DNA of 64,000 bases from contig NZ_CP070353.1 of NCBI RefSeq assembly GCF_016919405.1, positions 1,550,001 through 1,614,000 of the forward strand. The letters run 5' to 3'. The notes under the pieces are model-generated. The model made no database searches. It was not told the origin of the DNA and saw only the letters and a list, made by a program, of their open reading frames with translations. Below are positions 9,919-18,135 of this stretch, piece by piece (positions within the stretch are counted from its first letter, which is position 1; each line of letters starts with the position of its first letter). The position numbers and the translations under genes are program-made. The stretch comes from Ensifer sp. PDNC004 (lineage in GTDB: Bacteria > Pseudomonadota > Alphaproteobacteria > Rhizobiales > Rhizobiaceae).

Positions 9919-10401
9919 TTATTTCCTCGGTTCGCCGCGGACCTGTCGGGCAATGCGGTCGAGGACAGCATTGACCAGCTTGGGCTCGTCATCCGAGAAG
10001 AAAGCCTTGGCGATCTCGACATACTCCGTGACGATCACCGGAACCGGCACGTCCTTGCGCTCAAGCATCTCGAAGGTGCCCGCACGCAGGATGGCGCGCA
10101 CGGTGGAATCGAGACGCGACAACGCCCAGTCGTCCTGAAGCGCCGAGCCGATCAGCGGATCAAGCTTGCGCTGGTCGCGCACGACACCGGCGACAATCGA
10201 CCGGAACCAGGAGGGGTCGGCCTTCAGGTAGGTGTCGCCATCGACATCCTGTCCGAGGCGATGCGCTTCGTATTCAGCAACCACTTCGAGGACACCGGTG
10301 CCGCCGATGTCCATCTGATAGAGCGCCTGCACCGCAGCAAGGCGTGCTGCACCGCGCTGGTTGACCTGCTTCAGCGGTTGATCCGAGGGGGTTTTCGTCA
10401 C
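9919..10401 (-). CDS. nusB: Transcription antitermination protein NusB
   Basis: 160 residues, all-helical. It is recognised from [19 protein letters not shown] at the N-terminus and [28 protein letters not shown] at the C-terminus (the shorter core is [13 protein letters not shown]). NusB with NusE/S10 binds boxA RNA and promotes antitermination of rRNA operons. The start overlaps the ribH stop by four bases (ATGA), indicating translational coupling. The ribH-nusB order is conserved across proteobacteria. Confidence 0.96.
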   Translation of the reverse strand: MTKTPSDQPLKQVNQRGAARLAAVQALYQMDIGGTGVLEVVAEYEAHRLGQDVDGDTYLKADPSWFRSIVAGVVRDQRKLDPLIGSALQDDWALSRLDSTVRAILRAGTFEMLERKDVPVPVIVTEYVEIAKAFFSDDEPKLVNAVLDRIARQVRGEPRK

Positions 10402-10859
10402 TTTTCCGTGCCCAGTTTCTTCTTAAGTTCAATCATGGTCAGTGCCGCACGCGCAGCAAAGCCACCCTTGTCGCCTTCCGAGCGGCGCGCACGCGCCCAG
10501 GCCTGATCGTCGTTTTCGACCGTCAAGATACCGTTGCCGATCGCGAGGCTCTCGCTCACCGCAAGATCCATGATCGCGCGCGAGGATTCGTTCGCGACGA
10601 TGTCGAAATGATAGGTTTCGCCACGAATGACCATGCCAAGGGCAACGAAACCGTCGTATTCGGTGCCACCTTCGTCAGCGCCGTCGAGCGCCATGGCGAT
10701 CGCCGGCGGGATTTCGAGAGCACCCGGAACTGTTACGATATCATAGGTCGCCCCGGCTTCGTCCAGCGCATGTTTCGCTCCGTCGAGCAGAGCGTCGGCC
10801 ATATCGTCATAGAAACGCGCTTCCACAATCAGGATGTGGGCTGCCGTGGTCTCTGCCAT
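10398..10859 (-). CDS. ribH: 6,7-dimethyl-8-ribityllumazine synthase
   Basis: 153 residues. Catalyses the penultimate step of riboflavin synthesis, condensing 5-amino-6-ribitylaminouracil with dihydroxybutanone phosphate. Family motifs are [11 protein letters not shown] (about residues 44-54) and [20 protein letters not shown] with the catalytic His84. Cotranscribed with nusB (four-base overlap). ribE and ribD lie 2.3 kb away on the same strand beyond three opposite-strand genes. I see no FMN riboswitch signature in the leader upstream of 10859. Confidence 0.96.
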   Translation of the reverse strand: MAETTAAHILIVEARFYDDMADALLDGAKHALDEAGATYDIVTVPGALEIPPAIAMALDGADEGGTEYDGFVALGMVIRGETYHFDIVANESSRAIMDLAVSESLAIGNGILTVENDDQAWARARRSEGDKGGFAARAALTMIELKKKLGTEK

Positions 10860-11287
10860 GGATCACCTGTCTTTGAGAATTCAGCGCCGGATGCGACCGG
10901 CCAAGGCGGCGGTCAAACCACGCCCGGCGTCGAATGGCAAGCAAATTCCACCACAGACGGCCTTTTGCCGCGTCCGGCGGCCGCCAATAACCAGCATCCT
11001 AAGCTTCGCGGTTCCTCCAATTCGGTCCCACCGGAGGGCACTGCCGCCGACCGGCGAAGACGGCAAGCCGCACGCCTTATTCGCACCCATACGCGGCCTC
11101 ACAGCCCCTGGTGAAACCATCGCGCGATTGCGCCTAGATGGTCTCGCCGATGGATTGCAACACTAGGATGTATTCCTGTAACCATCGTCGCTAATTTTAG
11201 CGATCGCAGGTTGACGACGGGACGAACGCGCGACACGGATAGAACGTATTAGCGTTACCGCGACAACGGTGCGCCAGGGAGGACCAT
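10860..11287. other. Intergenic region between divergent ribH and cupin genes
   Basis: About 430 bases that should hold the promoters of ribH-nusB (minus) and the cupin gene (plus). The right 100 bases are less GC-rich than the rest. A 79-codon minus-strand frame (10881-11120) has no family features and is probably spurious. No FMN riboswitch, tRNA or clear inverted repeat was found. Confidence 0.6.
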
Positions 11288-11788
11288 GTGACCGATACGA
11301 AAAAGCCGATCGTTAATCCCAAAAACCTGGAACTCGACCACTGGACGCAAGGCACTTTCTTCGAATCCCGCGACGTCGCCTTCGGCGCGCTGCTAGGCCT
11401 CAAGGATCTGGGCATCGGCTACGGTGAAGTGCCGCCGGGAAAGTCCGGTTGCCCGTTTCACAATCACCATGTCGAAGAGGAAATGTTCATTATCCTCGAG
11501 GGTGAAGGGACTTACCGCTTCGGCAGCGAGCGTTACGCGGTCGGCCCGGGCGACATTCTGGGCGCGCCTGCGGGTGGTCCTGAAACAGCGCATCACCTGA
11601 TCAATACGGGCACAGTGCCGCTCAAGTACCTTTCGATCTCGACCAAGGCGGCAACCGAAATCTGCGAGTACCCGGATTCGGGCAAGTTCCTCGCCAGGAC
11701 GCGCGGTACCAAGGGCGAACGGTCGTTCAGCTTCACCGGCCGACCAGAAAGCGCCGTCGACTACTGGGACGGCGAGCCCGGTGCCTGA
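11288..11788 (+). CDS. Cupin-domain protein
   Basis: A 166-residue single-domain cupin. Cupin motif 1 is CPFHNHHVEEEMFIILEGEG (about residues 57-76), supplying the His/His/Glu metal ligands. Motif 2 is PAGGPETAHHLINTG. Many relatives bind sugars or act as metal-dependent isomerases or dioxygenases, but the substrate cannot be told from sequence. Translation starts at GTG 11288, five bases after the strong site AGGGAGGA. An ATG two bases upstream runs straight into TGA, so the GTG must be used. Followed after 24 bases by a GNAT gene, probably in one transcript. Confidence 0.9.
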   Translation: MTDTKKPIVNPKNLELDHWTQGTFFESRDVAFGALLGLKDLGIGYGEVPPGKSGCPFHNHHVEEEMFIILEGEGTYRFGSERYAVGPGDILGAPAGGPETAHHLINTGTVPLKYLSISTKAATEICEYPDSGKFLARTRGTKGERSFSFTGRPESAVDYWDGEPGA

Positions 11789-11812
11789 CATCATCACAGC
11801 ATAGGATCGAAT

Positions 11813-12388
11813 ATGCATAGCGTTCCCATCATCGAGACCGATCGCCTTGTCCTGCGCCCCTATCGCCGTGACGATTTTCCCTCCTATTCCGCGCTGTTCG
11901 GCGATGCCGAGGTCATCCGTTATGTCGGCGGGGTGCCGTTTACGCGGGAGCAGTCCTGGACCCGCTTCCTGCGCCAGGTCGGCATGTGGCACTATTTCGG
12001 CTTCGGCTTCTTTGCCATCCAGGACCGGGAGACCGGGACCTTTCTCGGCGAGGCCGGTTTCCACGACGTGCATCGCGCCATCACGCCTTCACTCGAAGGG
12101 ACGATGGAAACGGGGTGGGCGCTGTCGCCGAAAGCGCATGGCAAGGGGCTCGCAACCGAGGCCGTCAGCGCGGCGCTCAAATGGGCCGACCACCAGTTTC
12201 CGACGTTGCGCAAGACCTGCATCATCGATATCGGCAACCACGCGTCGATCCGGGTCGCCGAGAAGCATGGCTTCAAGGAATTCTGGCGCACGACCTATCA
12301 CGGCAACCACGTGATCATGTTCGAGCGCCACCAGAAGGCAGCGGCTGCGACAGGCGAAAGATGGGCTCGCGCGCACGCCGAAACATGA
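11813..12388 (+). CDS. GNAT-family N-acetyltransferase (RimJ/RimL type)
   Basis: 191 residues. The opening IETDRLVLRPYRRDDF is typical of the RimJ/RimL-like acetyltransferase subgroup. The acetyl-CoA binding region is ALSPKAHGKGLATEAVSAAL (about residues 103-122), matching the Q/RxxGxG/A consensus as HGKGLA. The C-terminal segment NHASIRVAEKHGFKEF is the usual motif B. Targets in this group range from ribosomal protein N-termini to small molecules, so the substrate is unassigned. ATG at 11813 follows AGGA. Likely cotranscribed with the cupin gene. Confidence 0.9.
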   Translation: MHSVPIIETDRLVLRPYRRDDFPSYSALFGDAEVIRYVGGVPFTREQSWTRFLRQVGMWHYFGFGFFAIQDRETGTFLGEAGFHDVHRAITPSLEGTMETGWALSPKAHGKGLATEAVSAALKWADHQFPTLRKTCIIDIGNHASIRVAEKHGFKEFWRTTYHGNHVIMFERHQKAAAATGERWARAHAET

Positions 12389-12531
12389 ACAAGTTTTAAT
12401 TGTTTTCCCGATGCCAATGCCTTGGAAAGGGCCACATTCCGGCCCAGTTTCCTAGTCGTTGGCACGACGCGCCCTCCCCAAGAAGGGAGCAAACGCCGAC
12501 CAATCAGTCGAAACAGTCCAGCGTTTTTGCT

Positions 12532-12634
12532 TGCGGGTGACAACACCCGCAAACGAACCCTGCTGGCCGCCGCAATAGGCGAACCTCACCGGCCCGGAAA
12601 CCCGCAAGGTTCCCGCGTTCCCGTATCGGGCCGG
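12532..12634 (+). repeat. Two strong inverted repeats in the leader of the small periplasmic gene
   Basis: The first is a perfect nine-base-pair stem (TTGCGGGTG at 12532-12540 and CACCCGCAA at 12545-12553) with a four-base loop. The second is a perfect eight-base-pair stem (CCGGCCCG at 12590-12597 and CGGGCCGG at 12627-12634). Neither is followed by a T run, so they are not ordinary terminators. They lie 38-140 bases upstream of the next start codon and may structure its mRNA leader. Confidence 0.5.
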
Positions 12635-12671
12635 CTTGCGCCTTGTTGCCGGTAAACAAAGGAGCATGACC

Positions 12672-13022
12672 ATGAACCGCATAGCCAAGCTTTCCGTCAT
12701 CGCTGCTCTCTCCGCCCTTTCCTTCGGCGGCGTCTCCTATGCTGCGAGCGCAGCCATGAACTGGCCGGCCGAAATCGACCCCACCGTTCGCGATTTCAAG
12801 GGCGATCATTTCAACGTCGTCGACGTGGATACGCTGAAGGAATCGAGCCAGACGCGCATGTGGATCAACGAAGCGACGCCGCAACAGCTTTCGTCCCTGC
12901 ACGCAGCCGTCGAAGGCAACAAGCCGCTTGCAGCCAAGCTGAAGGCGCAGAATGTCGAGATGAACAACATTGCCGGCGCCGAACAGGCGGCCGACGGCAG
13001 CCTGACCCTCTACGTGCGTTGA
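12672..13022 (+). CDS. Small exported protein, unknown function
   Basis: The protein has 116 residues. A cleavable signal peptide, MNRIAKLSVIAALSALSFGG continuing to an AxA site near residue 25, is followed by a soluble domain without cysteines (DFKGDHFNVVDVDTLKESSQ, then HAAVEGNKPLAAKLKAQNVE). I chose ATG 12672 because AAAGGAG stands seven bases before it. The ATG two codons earlier is too close to that site. It is expected in the periplasm. I do not recognise a characterised family. Single gene with its own terminator. Confidence 0.82.
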   Translation: MNRIAKLSVIAALSALSFGGVSYAASAAMNWPAEIDPTVRDFKGDHFNVVDVDTLKESSQTRMWINEATPQQLSSLHAAVEGNKPLAAKLKAQNVEMNNIAGAEQAADGSLTLYVR

Positions 13023-13045
13023 GCGTCAACATCTCCCGAAACCAG

Positions 13046-13071
13046 AACCGCCCCCGATCGGGGGCGGTTTG
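13046..13071 (+). terminator. Terminator after the small exported protein
   Basis: A perfect ten-base-pair stem (AACCGCCCCC / GGGGGCGGTT) with a four-base loop GATC is followed by a short T-containing tail. It lies between this gene and the convergent ribE and may serve both. Confidence 0.85.
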
Positions 13072-13095
13072 CATTCGGCGAAAGAGGAAGTCAGT

Positions 13096-13716
13096 TCACT
13101 CCGGCTTTGGCGCCGGGAACTCCGCGAGGCGCGCCGCGTAGCGCGCCATGGTGTCGACCTCGAAGTTGACGAAATCGCCGGCCTTGCGCTCGCCCCAGGT
13201 CGTGACCTCCAGCGAGTGACGGATCAGGAGCACGTCGAATTCGGCGCCAGCGACCTTGTTGACCGTCAGCGACGTACCGTCTAGCGCGACCGATCCCTTT
13301 GGCGCGACGAACTTTGCCAGATGCTCAGGCGCCCGCAGACGAAATCGCACGGCGTCGCCTTCCGCTTCCACCGACAGAATTTCCGCCTTGTCGTCGACAT
13401 GGCCGGAAACCAAGTGGCCACCGAGTTCGTCGCCGATCTTCAAGGACCGCTCGAGATTGATGCGCGTGCCTTTCGTCCAGCCCGCGATCGTCGTCAGCCG
13501 CAGCGCCTCTTCCCAGGCCTCGACCTCGAACCAGCGCTCGTTGCTGCCGGCGTCAGGCAAAGCCGTCACCGTCAGGCATACGCCGGAGTGGGCGATGGAG
13601 GCCCCCATGTCGATCGTCTTCGGATCGTAGCGCGTGGCGACACGCAGCTTGATGCCTTCCTTCAGCGGGGTGACGGAATCGACGGTGCCGATATCGGTAA
13701 CAATGCCTGTGAACAT
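13096..13716 (-). CDS. ribE: Riboflavin synthase alpha subunit
   Basis: 206 residues. Performs the last step, dismutation of two ribityllumazines to riboflavin. It has the typical duplicated barrel. The first half begins MFTGIVTDIGTV with AHSGVCLTV. The second half contains GGHLVSGHVDDKAEI and VALDGTSLTVNKV. Start and ribD stop overlap as TGATG, so the two are translationally coupled. Called ribC or ribE depending on the naming scheme. Confidence 0.95.
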   Translation of the reverse strand: MFTGIVTDIGTVDSVTPLKEGIKLRVATRYDPKTIDMGASIAHSGVCLTVTALPDAGSNERWFEVEAWEEALRLTTIAGWTKGTRINLERSLKIGDELGGHLVSGHVDDKAEILSVEAEGDAVRFRLRAPEHLAKFVAPKGSVALDGTSLTVNKVAGAEFDVLLIRHSLEVTTWGERKAGDFVNFEVDTMARYAARLAEFPAPKPE

Positions 13717-14825
13717 CAGTTCTCTCTTTCGTATTCCTCGAACAGATCGTCGCCATAGCGTGCCTCGGCGACGCGGCGGAAGCCTGCCGGCACGGACTTA
13801 CGGTCAAATGGGGATGCGATGCCGTTTTCGCCAATGGTCCCCGGTCCGGTGTAGAGCTGGATGCGGTCGACAAGGTTCGCATCGAGAAAGGCGCGCGCAG
13901 CCACTGCACCGCCTTCAACCATCAGCGAGGAGAGACCGCGGGACGCGAGTGCGGTAAGAAGGTCGGCGATCGATCCGGCTTCGAGCACCTCGACGCCGGC
14001 CGCCTCCAGGGCCGCCTTGCGTGCTGCTCGGCCATCATCCGCATCCGAATCAGCATCACCGGAACCGTCGCTGGAGACCACGATGACGGGGACCTCCCGC
14101 GCCGTTAACACAAGTTTGGAGGAAAGCGGCAGGTCGAGCCGGCGATCGAGAACGATGCGCAGCGGCGAACGATGTTCGAGCCCCGGCAAGCGCACGGTCA
14201 ATTCCGGATCGTCGGCCGCAGCCGTGCCGATCCCGACCAGGATCGCGTCGGTCTCCGCCCGCAGCATCTGTACTTGACCACGGGAGATGGAACCGGTGAT
14301 GCGCACCTGCCCCTCGCCCTTGCGCCCGATCATGCCATCGGCCGAAACGGCAAGCTTGAGAGTCACATAGGGACGTCGGCTGACCTGGCGCATGAGGTAG
14401 GCTTCAAGCGCCTGATGCCCGTCCTCGGGGAGCACACCGATATCGACGGTGATGCCGGCATCGCGCAGGCGCACGACGCCGCGCCCTGCGACCCGCACGT
14501 CCGGATCGAGGATCGAGATCACCACGCGGGATATGCCGGAGGCGACGAGCGCATCGGCGCAGGGCGGCGTCTTGCCGTGATGGGAGCAAGGCTCGAGCGT
14601 CACGTAGGCGGTCGCACCCCTTGCCTTCTCGCCGGCCTCGGTCAGCGCCTGGGTTTCGGCATGCGGACGGCCGCTTCGCGCGGTTACGGCCCGGCCGACG
14701 ATAACACCGTCCTTGACGATCAGGCAGGCGACGGAGGGATTGGTGGATGTCTGTCCGAGATGGTGGCGAGCCAGCCTCAGCGCCGCGGCCATGAACCTCT
14801 CGTCTTCACGGTTGGGCGCTTTCAT
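13716..14825 (-). CDS. ribD: Bifunctional riboflavin deaminase/reductase
   Basis: 369 residues with two domains. The N-terminal pyrimidine deaminase carries the zinc site His55-Ala-Glu57 and LEPCSHHGKTPPC with Cys80 and Cys89. The C-terminal reductase (about residues 150-360) has RRPYVTLKLAVSADG and VEGGAVAARAF. Together they convert the GTP cyclohydrolase II product to 5-amino-6-ribitylamino uracil phosphate. It sits between nrdR and ribE on one strand and is coupled to ribE by overlap. Confidence 0.95.
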   Translation of the reverse strand: MKAPNREDERFMAAALRLARHHLGQTSTNPSVACLIVKDGVIVGRAVTARSGRPHAETQALTEAGEKARGATAYVTLEPCSHHGKTPPCADALVASGISRVVISILDPDVRVAGRGVVRLRDAGITVDIGVLPEDGHQALEAYLMRQVSRRPYVTLKLAVSADGMIGRKGEGQVRITGSISRGQVQMLRAETDAILVGIGTAAADDPELTVRLPGLEHRSPLRIVLDRRLDLPLSSKLVLTAREVPVIVVSSDGSGDADSDADDGRAARKAALEAAGVEVLEAGSIADLLTALASRGLSSLMVEGGAVAARAFLDANLVDRIQLYTGPGTIGENGIASPFDRKSVPAGFRRVAEARYGDDLFEEYEREN

Positions 14826-14843
14826 GGCTCTATCCAGCGTGAG

Positions 14844-15317
14844 CTATTCGCCGGGATCGCGCGCGATCTTGGCGCTGATCTCGGTGATGACCTTCTCGAA
14901 ATCCTCCGCATGGGAGAAATCGCGATAGACCGAAGCGTAGCGCACGAAGGCCACGTCATCGAGGCTCTTCAGCGCTTCGAGCACCTGCAGGCCGATTTCT
15001 TCCGAAGGGATCTCGGTCTCGCCGGAGCTTTCGAGGCGGCGCACGATCCCGGAGACCGCCCGCTCGATGCGGTCGCGATCGACCGGGCGCTTGCGCAGCG
15101 CGATCTCGAAGGAGCGCAAAAGCTTGTCCCGGTCGAAAGGAACCTTCCGACCGGTTTTCTTGATGATCATCAGCTCGCGCAACTGCACCCGTTCGAAGGT
15201 CGTGAAACGACCTCCACAATCCGGACAAATCCGGCGGCGGCGAATGGCATTCCCGTCCTCTGCCGGACGGGAATCCTTCACCTGACTGTCTTCAGAACCG
15301 CAATAGGGGCAGCGCAT
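14844..15317 (-). CDS. nrdR: Transcriptional repressor NrdR
   Basis: 157 residues. An N-terminal zinc ribbon ([13 protein letters not shown] and [12 protein letters not shown], four cysteines) is followed by an ATP-cone domain (about residues 49-139). NrdR senses ATP/dATP and represses ribonucleotide reductase genes through NrdR boxes. It lies between glyA and ribD, a conserved neighbourhood in alphaproteobacteria. No NrdR box is evident in its own leader, and no nrd genes lie in this window. Confidence 0.97.
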   Translation of the reverse strand: MRCPYCGSEDSQVKDSRPAEDGNAIRRRRICPDCGGRFTTFERVQLRELMIIKKTGRKVPFDRDKLLRSFEIALRKRPVDRDRIERAVSGIVRRLESSGETEIPSEEIGLQVLEALKSLDDVAFVRYASVYRDFSHAEDFEKVITEISAKIARDPGE

Positions 15318-15327
15318 GGGCGACCGA

Positions 15328-16623
15328 TCACATGTAGCCGTACATCGGGAAGCGGTCGGTCAGCTTGACGACCTTGTCGCGAACGCTCGCTTCGACGGCG
15401 GCATTGCCCTCGTCGGAGTTGGCGACCTTCAGGCCGTCGAGAACCTCGACGATCCGCTCACCGATTTCCTTGAACTCGGCTTCCTTGAAGCCACGGGTCG
15501 TGCCGGCCGGCGTGCCGAGACGGACGCCCGAGGTGACGAAGGGCTTTTCAGGGTCGAACGGGATGCCGTTCTTGTTGCAGGTGATGAAGGCACGACCGAG
15601 AGCGGCTTCCGCGCGCTTGCCTGTTGCGTTCTTCTTGCGCAGGTCGACGAGCATCAGGTGGTTGTCCGTACCGCCCGAGACGATGTCGAGGCCATTGGCC
15701 TTCAGCGTTTCGGCAAGCGTGCGGGCGTTCTTGACGACCTGGGCCGCATAGTCCTTGAACGACGGCTGCAGCGCTTCTCCGAGGGCCACGGCCTTCGCAG
15801 CGATGACGTGCATCAGCGGGCCGCCCTGAAGGCCCGGGAAGACGGCCGAGTTGATCTTCTTGGCGATATCTTCGTCGTTGGTCAGAACCATGCCGCCGCG
15901 CGGGCCGCGGAGCGACTTGTGCGTCGTGGTCGTTGCCACGTGGCAATGCGGGAACGGCGACGGATGCTGGCCACCGGCGACGAGACCGGCGATGTGCGCC
16001 ATGTCGACCATCAGCCAGGCGCCGACTTCATCGGCGATCTCGCGGAAACGCTTCCAGTCCCAGATACGCGAGTAAGCGGTGCCGCCGGCGATGATCAGCT
16101 TCGGCTTGTGCTTGCGCGCCTGCTCGGCGACGTTGTCCATGTCAAGCAGGTGGTCGTCTTCACGCACGCCGTAGGAGACGACGTTGAACCACTTGCCGGA
16201 CATATTGACCGGCGAACCGTGTGTCAGGTGACCGCCCGAATTGAGGTCGAGGCCCATGAAGGTGTCGCCCGGCTGCAGGAGCGCCAGGAACACGGCCTGG
16301 TTCATCTGCGAACCGGAGTTCGGCTGAACGTTGGCGAAGTTGACGCCGAAGAGCTTCTTGGCGCGCTCGATCGCCAGTTCCTCGGCGATGTCGACGAACT
16401 GGCAGCCGCCGTAGTAGCGCTTGCCCGGGTAGCCCTCGGCATATTTGTTGGTCATGATCGAGCCCTGGGCTTCGAGCACGGCGCGGGAAACGATGTTCTC
16501 GGAGGCGATCAGCTCGATCTCGTGGCGCTGGCGACCCAGCTCCTTCTCGATCGCACCAAAGATGTCCGGATCGCTGTCGGCCAGAGAGCGGGTGAAGAAA
16601 GCGTCATTGGTCTGTTCAGGCAT
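15328..16623 (-). CDS. glyA: Serine hydroxymethyltransferase
   Basis: 431 residues. A PLP enzyme that interconverts serine and glycine with tetrahydrofolate and is the main source of one-carbon units. The PLP lysine is in [16 protein letters not shown]. Other signatures are [15 protein letters not shown] and [14 protein letters not shown]. It is ten bases upstream of nrdR on the same strand, so it probably heads a glyA-nrdR-ribD-ribE operon. Its leader carries an inverted repeat around the ribosome-binding site (separate entry). Confidence 0.98.
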   Translation of the reverse strand: MPEQTNDAFFTRSLADSDPDIFGAIEKELGRQRHEIELIASENIVSRAVLEAQGSIMTNKYAEGYPGKRYYGGCQFVDIAEELAIERAKKLFGVNFANVQPNSGSQMNQAVFLALLQPGDTFMGLDLNSGGHLTHGSPVNMSGKWFNVVSYGVREDDHLLDMDNVAEQARKHKPKLIIAGGTAYSRIWDWKRFREIADEVGAWLMVDMAHIAGLVAGGQHPSPFPHCHVATTTTHKSLRGPRGGMVLTNDEDIAKKINSAVFPGLQGGPLMHVIAAKAVALGEALQPSFKDYAAQVVKNARTLAETLKANGLDIVSGGTDNHLMLVDLRKKNATGKRAEAALGRAFITCNKNGIPFDPEKPFVTSGVRLGTPAGTTRGFKEAEFKEIGERIVEVLDGLKVANSDEGNAAVEASVRDKVVKLTDRFPMYGYM

Positions 16624-16625
16624 CG

Positions 16626-16671
16626 GTGCGAGGCTCCTCTCAAGGGTGGCAGTTCTTTAACTTCCTCGCAC
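16626..16671 (-). promoter_or_regulatory. Inverted repeat enclosing the glyA ribosome-binding site
   Basis: Perfect eight-base arms, GTGCGAGG (16664-16671 read on the minus strand) and CCTCGCAC (16626-16633), bracket 30 bases immediately upstream of the glyA start. The AGGAG ribosome-binding site (16634-16638) is the last element of the loop, touching the 3' arm. Folding could therefore restrict ribosome access. No known riboswitch consensus was recognised. Confidence 0.45.
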
Positions 16672-16750
16672 GGAGAGAGCAATATCCGCTGTGCGGTTTG
16701 CGTCATTTCCCCCATCTGCCGCGCCGAAATATCGCGGGGTCCGGCGCATG

Positions 16751-16784
16751 AAAAAGCCGCGCTTCCAGGGGAAACGCGGCTTTT
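16751..16784 (-). terminator. Terminator after ldtP
   Basis: A stem AAAAGCCGCG / CGCGGCTTTT of ten base pairs with a 13-base loop lies downstream of the ldtP stop on the minus strand. The plus-strand A run gives the terminal U run. Confidence 0.88.
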
Positions 16785-16806
16785 CGATTTCGTGTCGCAA
16801 ATCTGC

Positions 16807-18135
16807 TTATTGCGGCAAGGCGTCCTGATCGACCGAACCGGCCGACTGCTCGACGCCATAGGGCGTCTGAAGCGCGAGTTCGGTGGCACCGTCGCGCTGA
16901 TAGATATCGTCGCGGAACTGCACCACGCCGTCCTTGGCGGACCAGGCGGTGATATAGGTGAAGAAAACAGGCACTTCCTCGGCAAGCGTGATCGGCGTGT
17001 TGACGCCGGTCTTGATGGTCGCCTCGATCTGCTGGCGCGACCAGCCGGGCGTTTCCTTCAGGAGCCAGGTCGAAAGGTCGCGCACGTTCTGCACGCGCAC
17101 GCAGCCCGACGATTCGAAGCGCATGAGCTTGTTGAACAGGCCCTGCTGTGGCGTGTCGTGCATGTAGACCTGATGCTCGTTGTGGAAGTTGATCTTCGTC
17201 GACGACATCGCGTTGATCTTGCCCGGGTCCTGGCGGAACATCAGGTTCGGCGCCTTTTCCGCGTTCCAGTCGACGGTTTCCGGCGACACTTCGCCGCCGC
17301 TGCCGTCGAACAGGCGGATCGAGTTGCGCGCGAGATAGGTCGGGTCCTTGCGCATCAGCGGCATGATGTCCTTCTGGATGATCGAGCGAGGCGCGGTCCA
17401 GTAGGGGTTGAGGATGACCTCGTAAATCTTCGAGTTGAGGATCGGCGACTGGCGGTCGATCTTGCCGACGATCGCCGTGTGGCGCAGCGCCACGCGGCCG
17501 TTCTCCACCGCTTCGATATAGGCGGCCGGAATGTTGACCATCACGTAGCGGCGGCCGAGCCCACCCGACATCGACTGCAGGCGAACGAGGTTGGTCTGAA
17601 GCTGGCCGAGGCGGGTGTTGGCATCGACATTGATCGCCTTCAGCGTGTACTCGCCGATGACGCCGTCTGCCGGCAGACCGTGGCGGGCCTGGAAGCGCTT
17701 GACTGCGCCCTCGACGTAGCTGTCGAAGGACGAGGAGACACCGGCCGAGCGCGGCAGGTCGCCGGAAACCATCAGGCGCTGGCGGAGCTGCTGCACGGAC
17801 GGGTCGGTGACGCCAAGTTCGAGCTTGACGCTGGTCTGAACCGACGGCCAGCCGCCCTGCGAAACGATGTTCTGGTAGTCGAAGATCGCCTGCTGCACGT
17901 GAGCGATCGTTTCCGGGCCGAAGACAGGCGTGTTCGAAACCACCGTCGTCGCGGTGCGCGATGCCCCCTTCGCGTCAAACTGGTCGTCCCAGGAGCCGCG
18001 GCGAGGCGAATTGATGATCTCGTTCAGGGCGTCCTGTGCGCTTGCCGCGCCGGCGACTGCCACGGCGCCGAAGGTTGCTGCCGAGCGCAAGAAGGCGCGG
18101 CGCGAGAATGCATCAATTCCATTCTTTTTCGACAT
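16807..18135 (-). CDS. ldtP: L,D-transpeptidase (YkuD domain)
   Basis: 442 residues. A twin-arginine-like signal (SRRAFLRSAATFGAVAV, residues 11-27) is followed by a peptidoglycan-binding-type repeat (VKRFQARHGLPADGVIGEYT, about 145-164) and a YkuD catalytic domain. The active-site motif has His326 (MHDTPQQG) and the nucleophile Cys345 in ESSGCVRV. These enzymes form 3-3 cross-links or attach proteins to peptidoglycan in the periplasm. I chose the ATG at 18135 because the longer frame to 18219 adds a non-signal leader. The MarR gene next door matches the LdtR/LdtP pairing described in Liberibacter and Sinorhizobium, which is the basis for the symbol. Confidence 0.93.
   Translation of the reverse strand: MSKKNGIDAFSRRAFLRSAATFGAVAVAGAASAQDALNEIINSPRRGSWDDQFDAKGASRTATTVVSNTPVFGPETIAHVQQAIFDYQNIVSQGGWPSVQTSVKLELGVTDPSVQQLRQRLMVSGDLPRSAGVSSSFDSYVEGAVKRFQARHGLPADGVIGEYTLKAINVDANTRLGQLQTNLVRLQSMSGGLGRRYVMVNIPAAYIEAVENGRVALRHTAIVGKIDRQSPILNSKIYEVILNPYWTAPRSIIQKDIMPLMRKDPTYLARNSIRLFDGSGGEVSPETVDWNAEKAPNLMFRQDPGKINAMSSTKINFHNEHQVYMHDTPQQGLFNKLMRFESSGCVRVQNVRDLSTWLLKETPGWSRQQIEATIKTGVNTPITLAEEVPVFFTYITAWSAKDGVVQFRDDIYQRDGATELALQTPYGVEQSAGSVDQDALPQ

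Noticed and set aside
10881..11120. A 79-codon minus-strand frame upstream of ribH
   Set aside because: No ribosome-binding site, unusual composition and no recognisable family. It lies where the promoter region should be.
10860..11120. FMN riboswitch upstream of ribH
   Set aside because: I read the leader on the ribH strand and did not find the conserved RFN blocks. A covariance-model search with the FMN family would decide.
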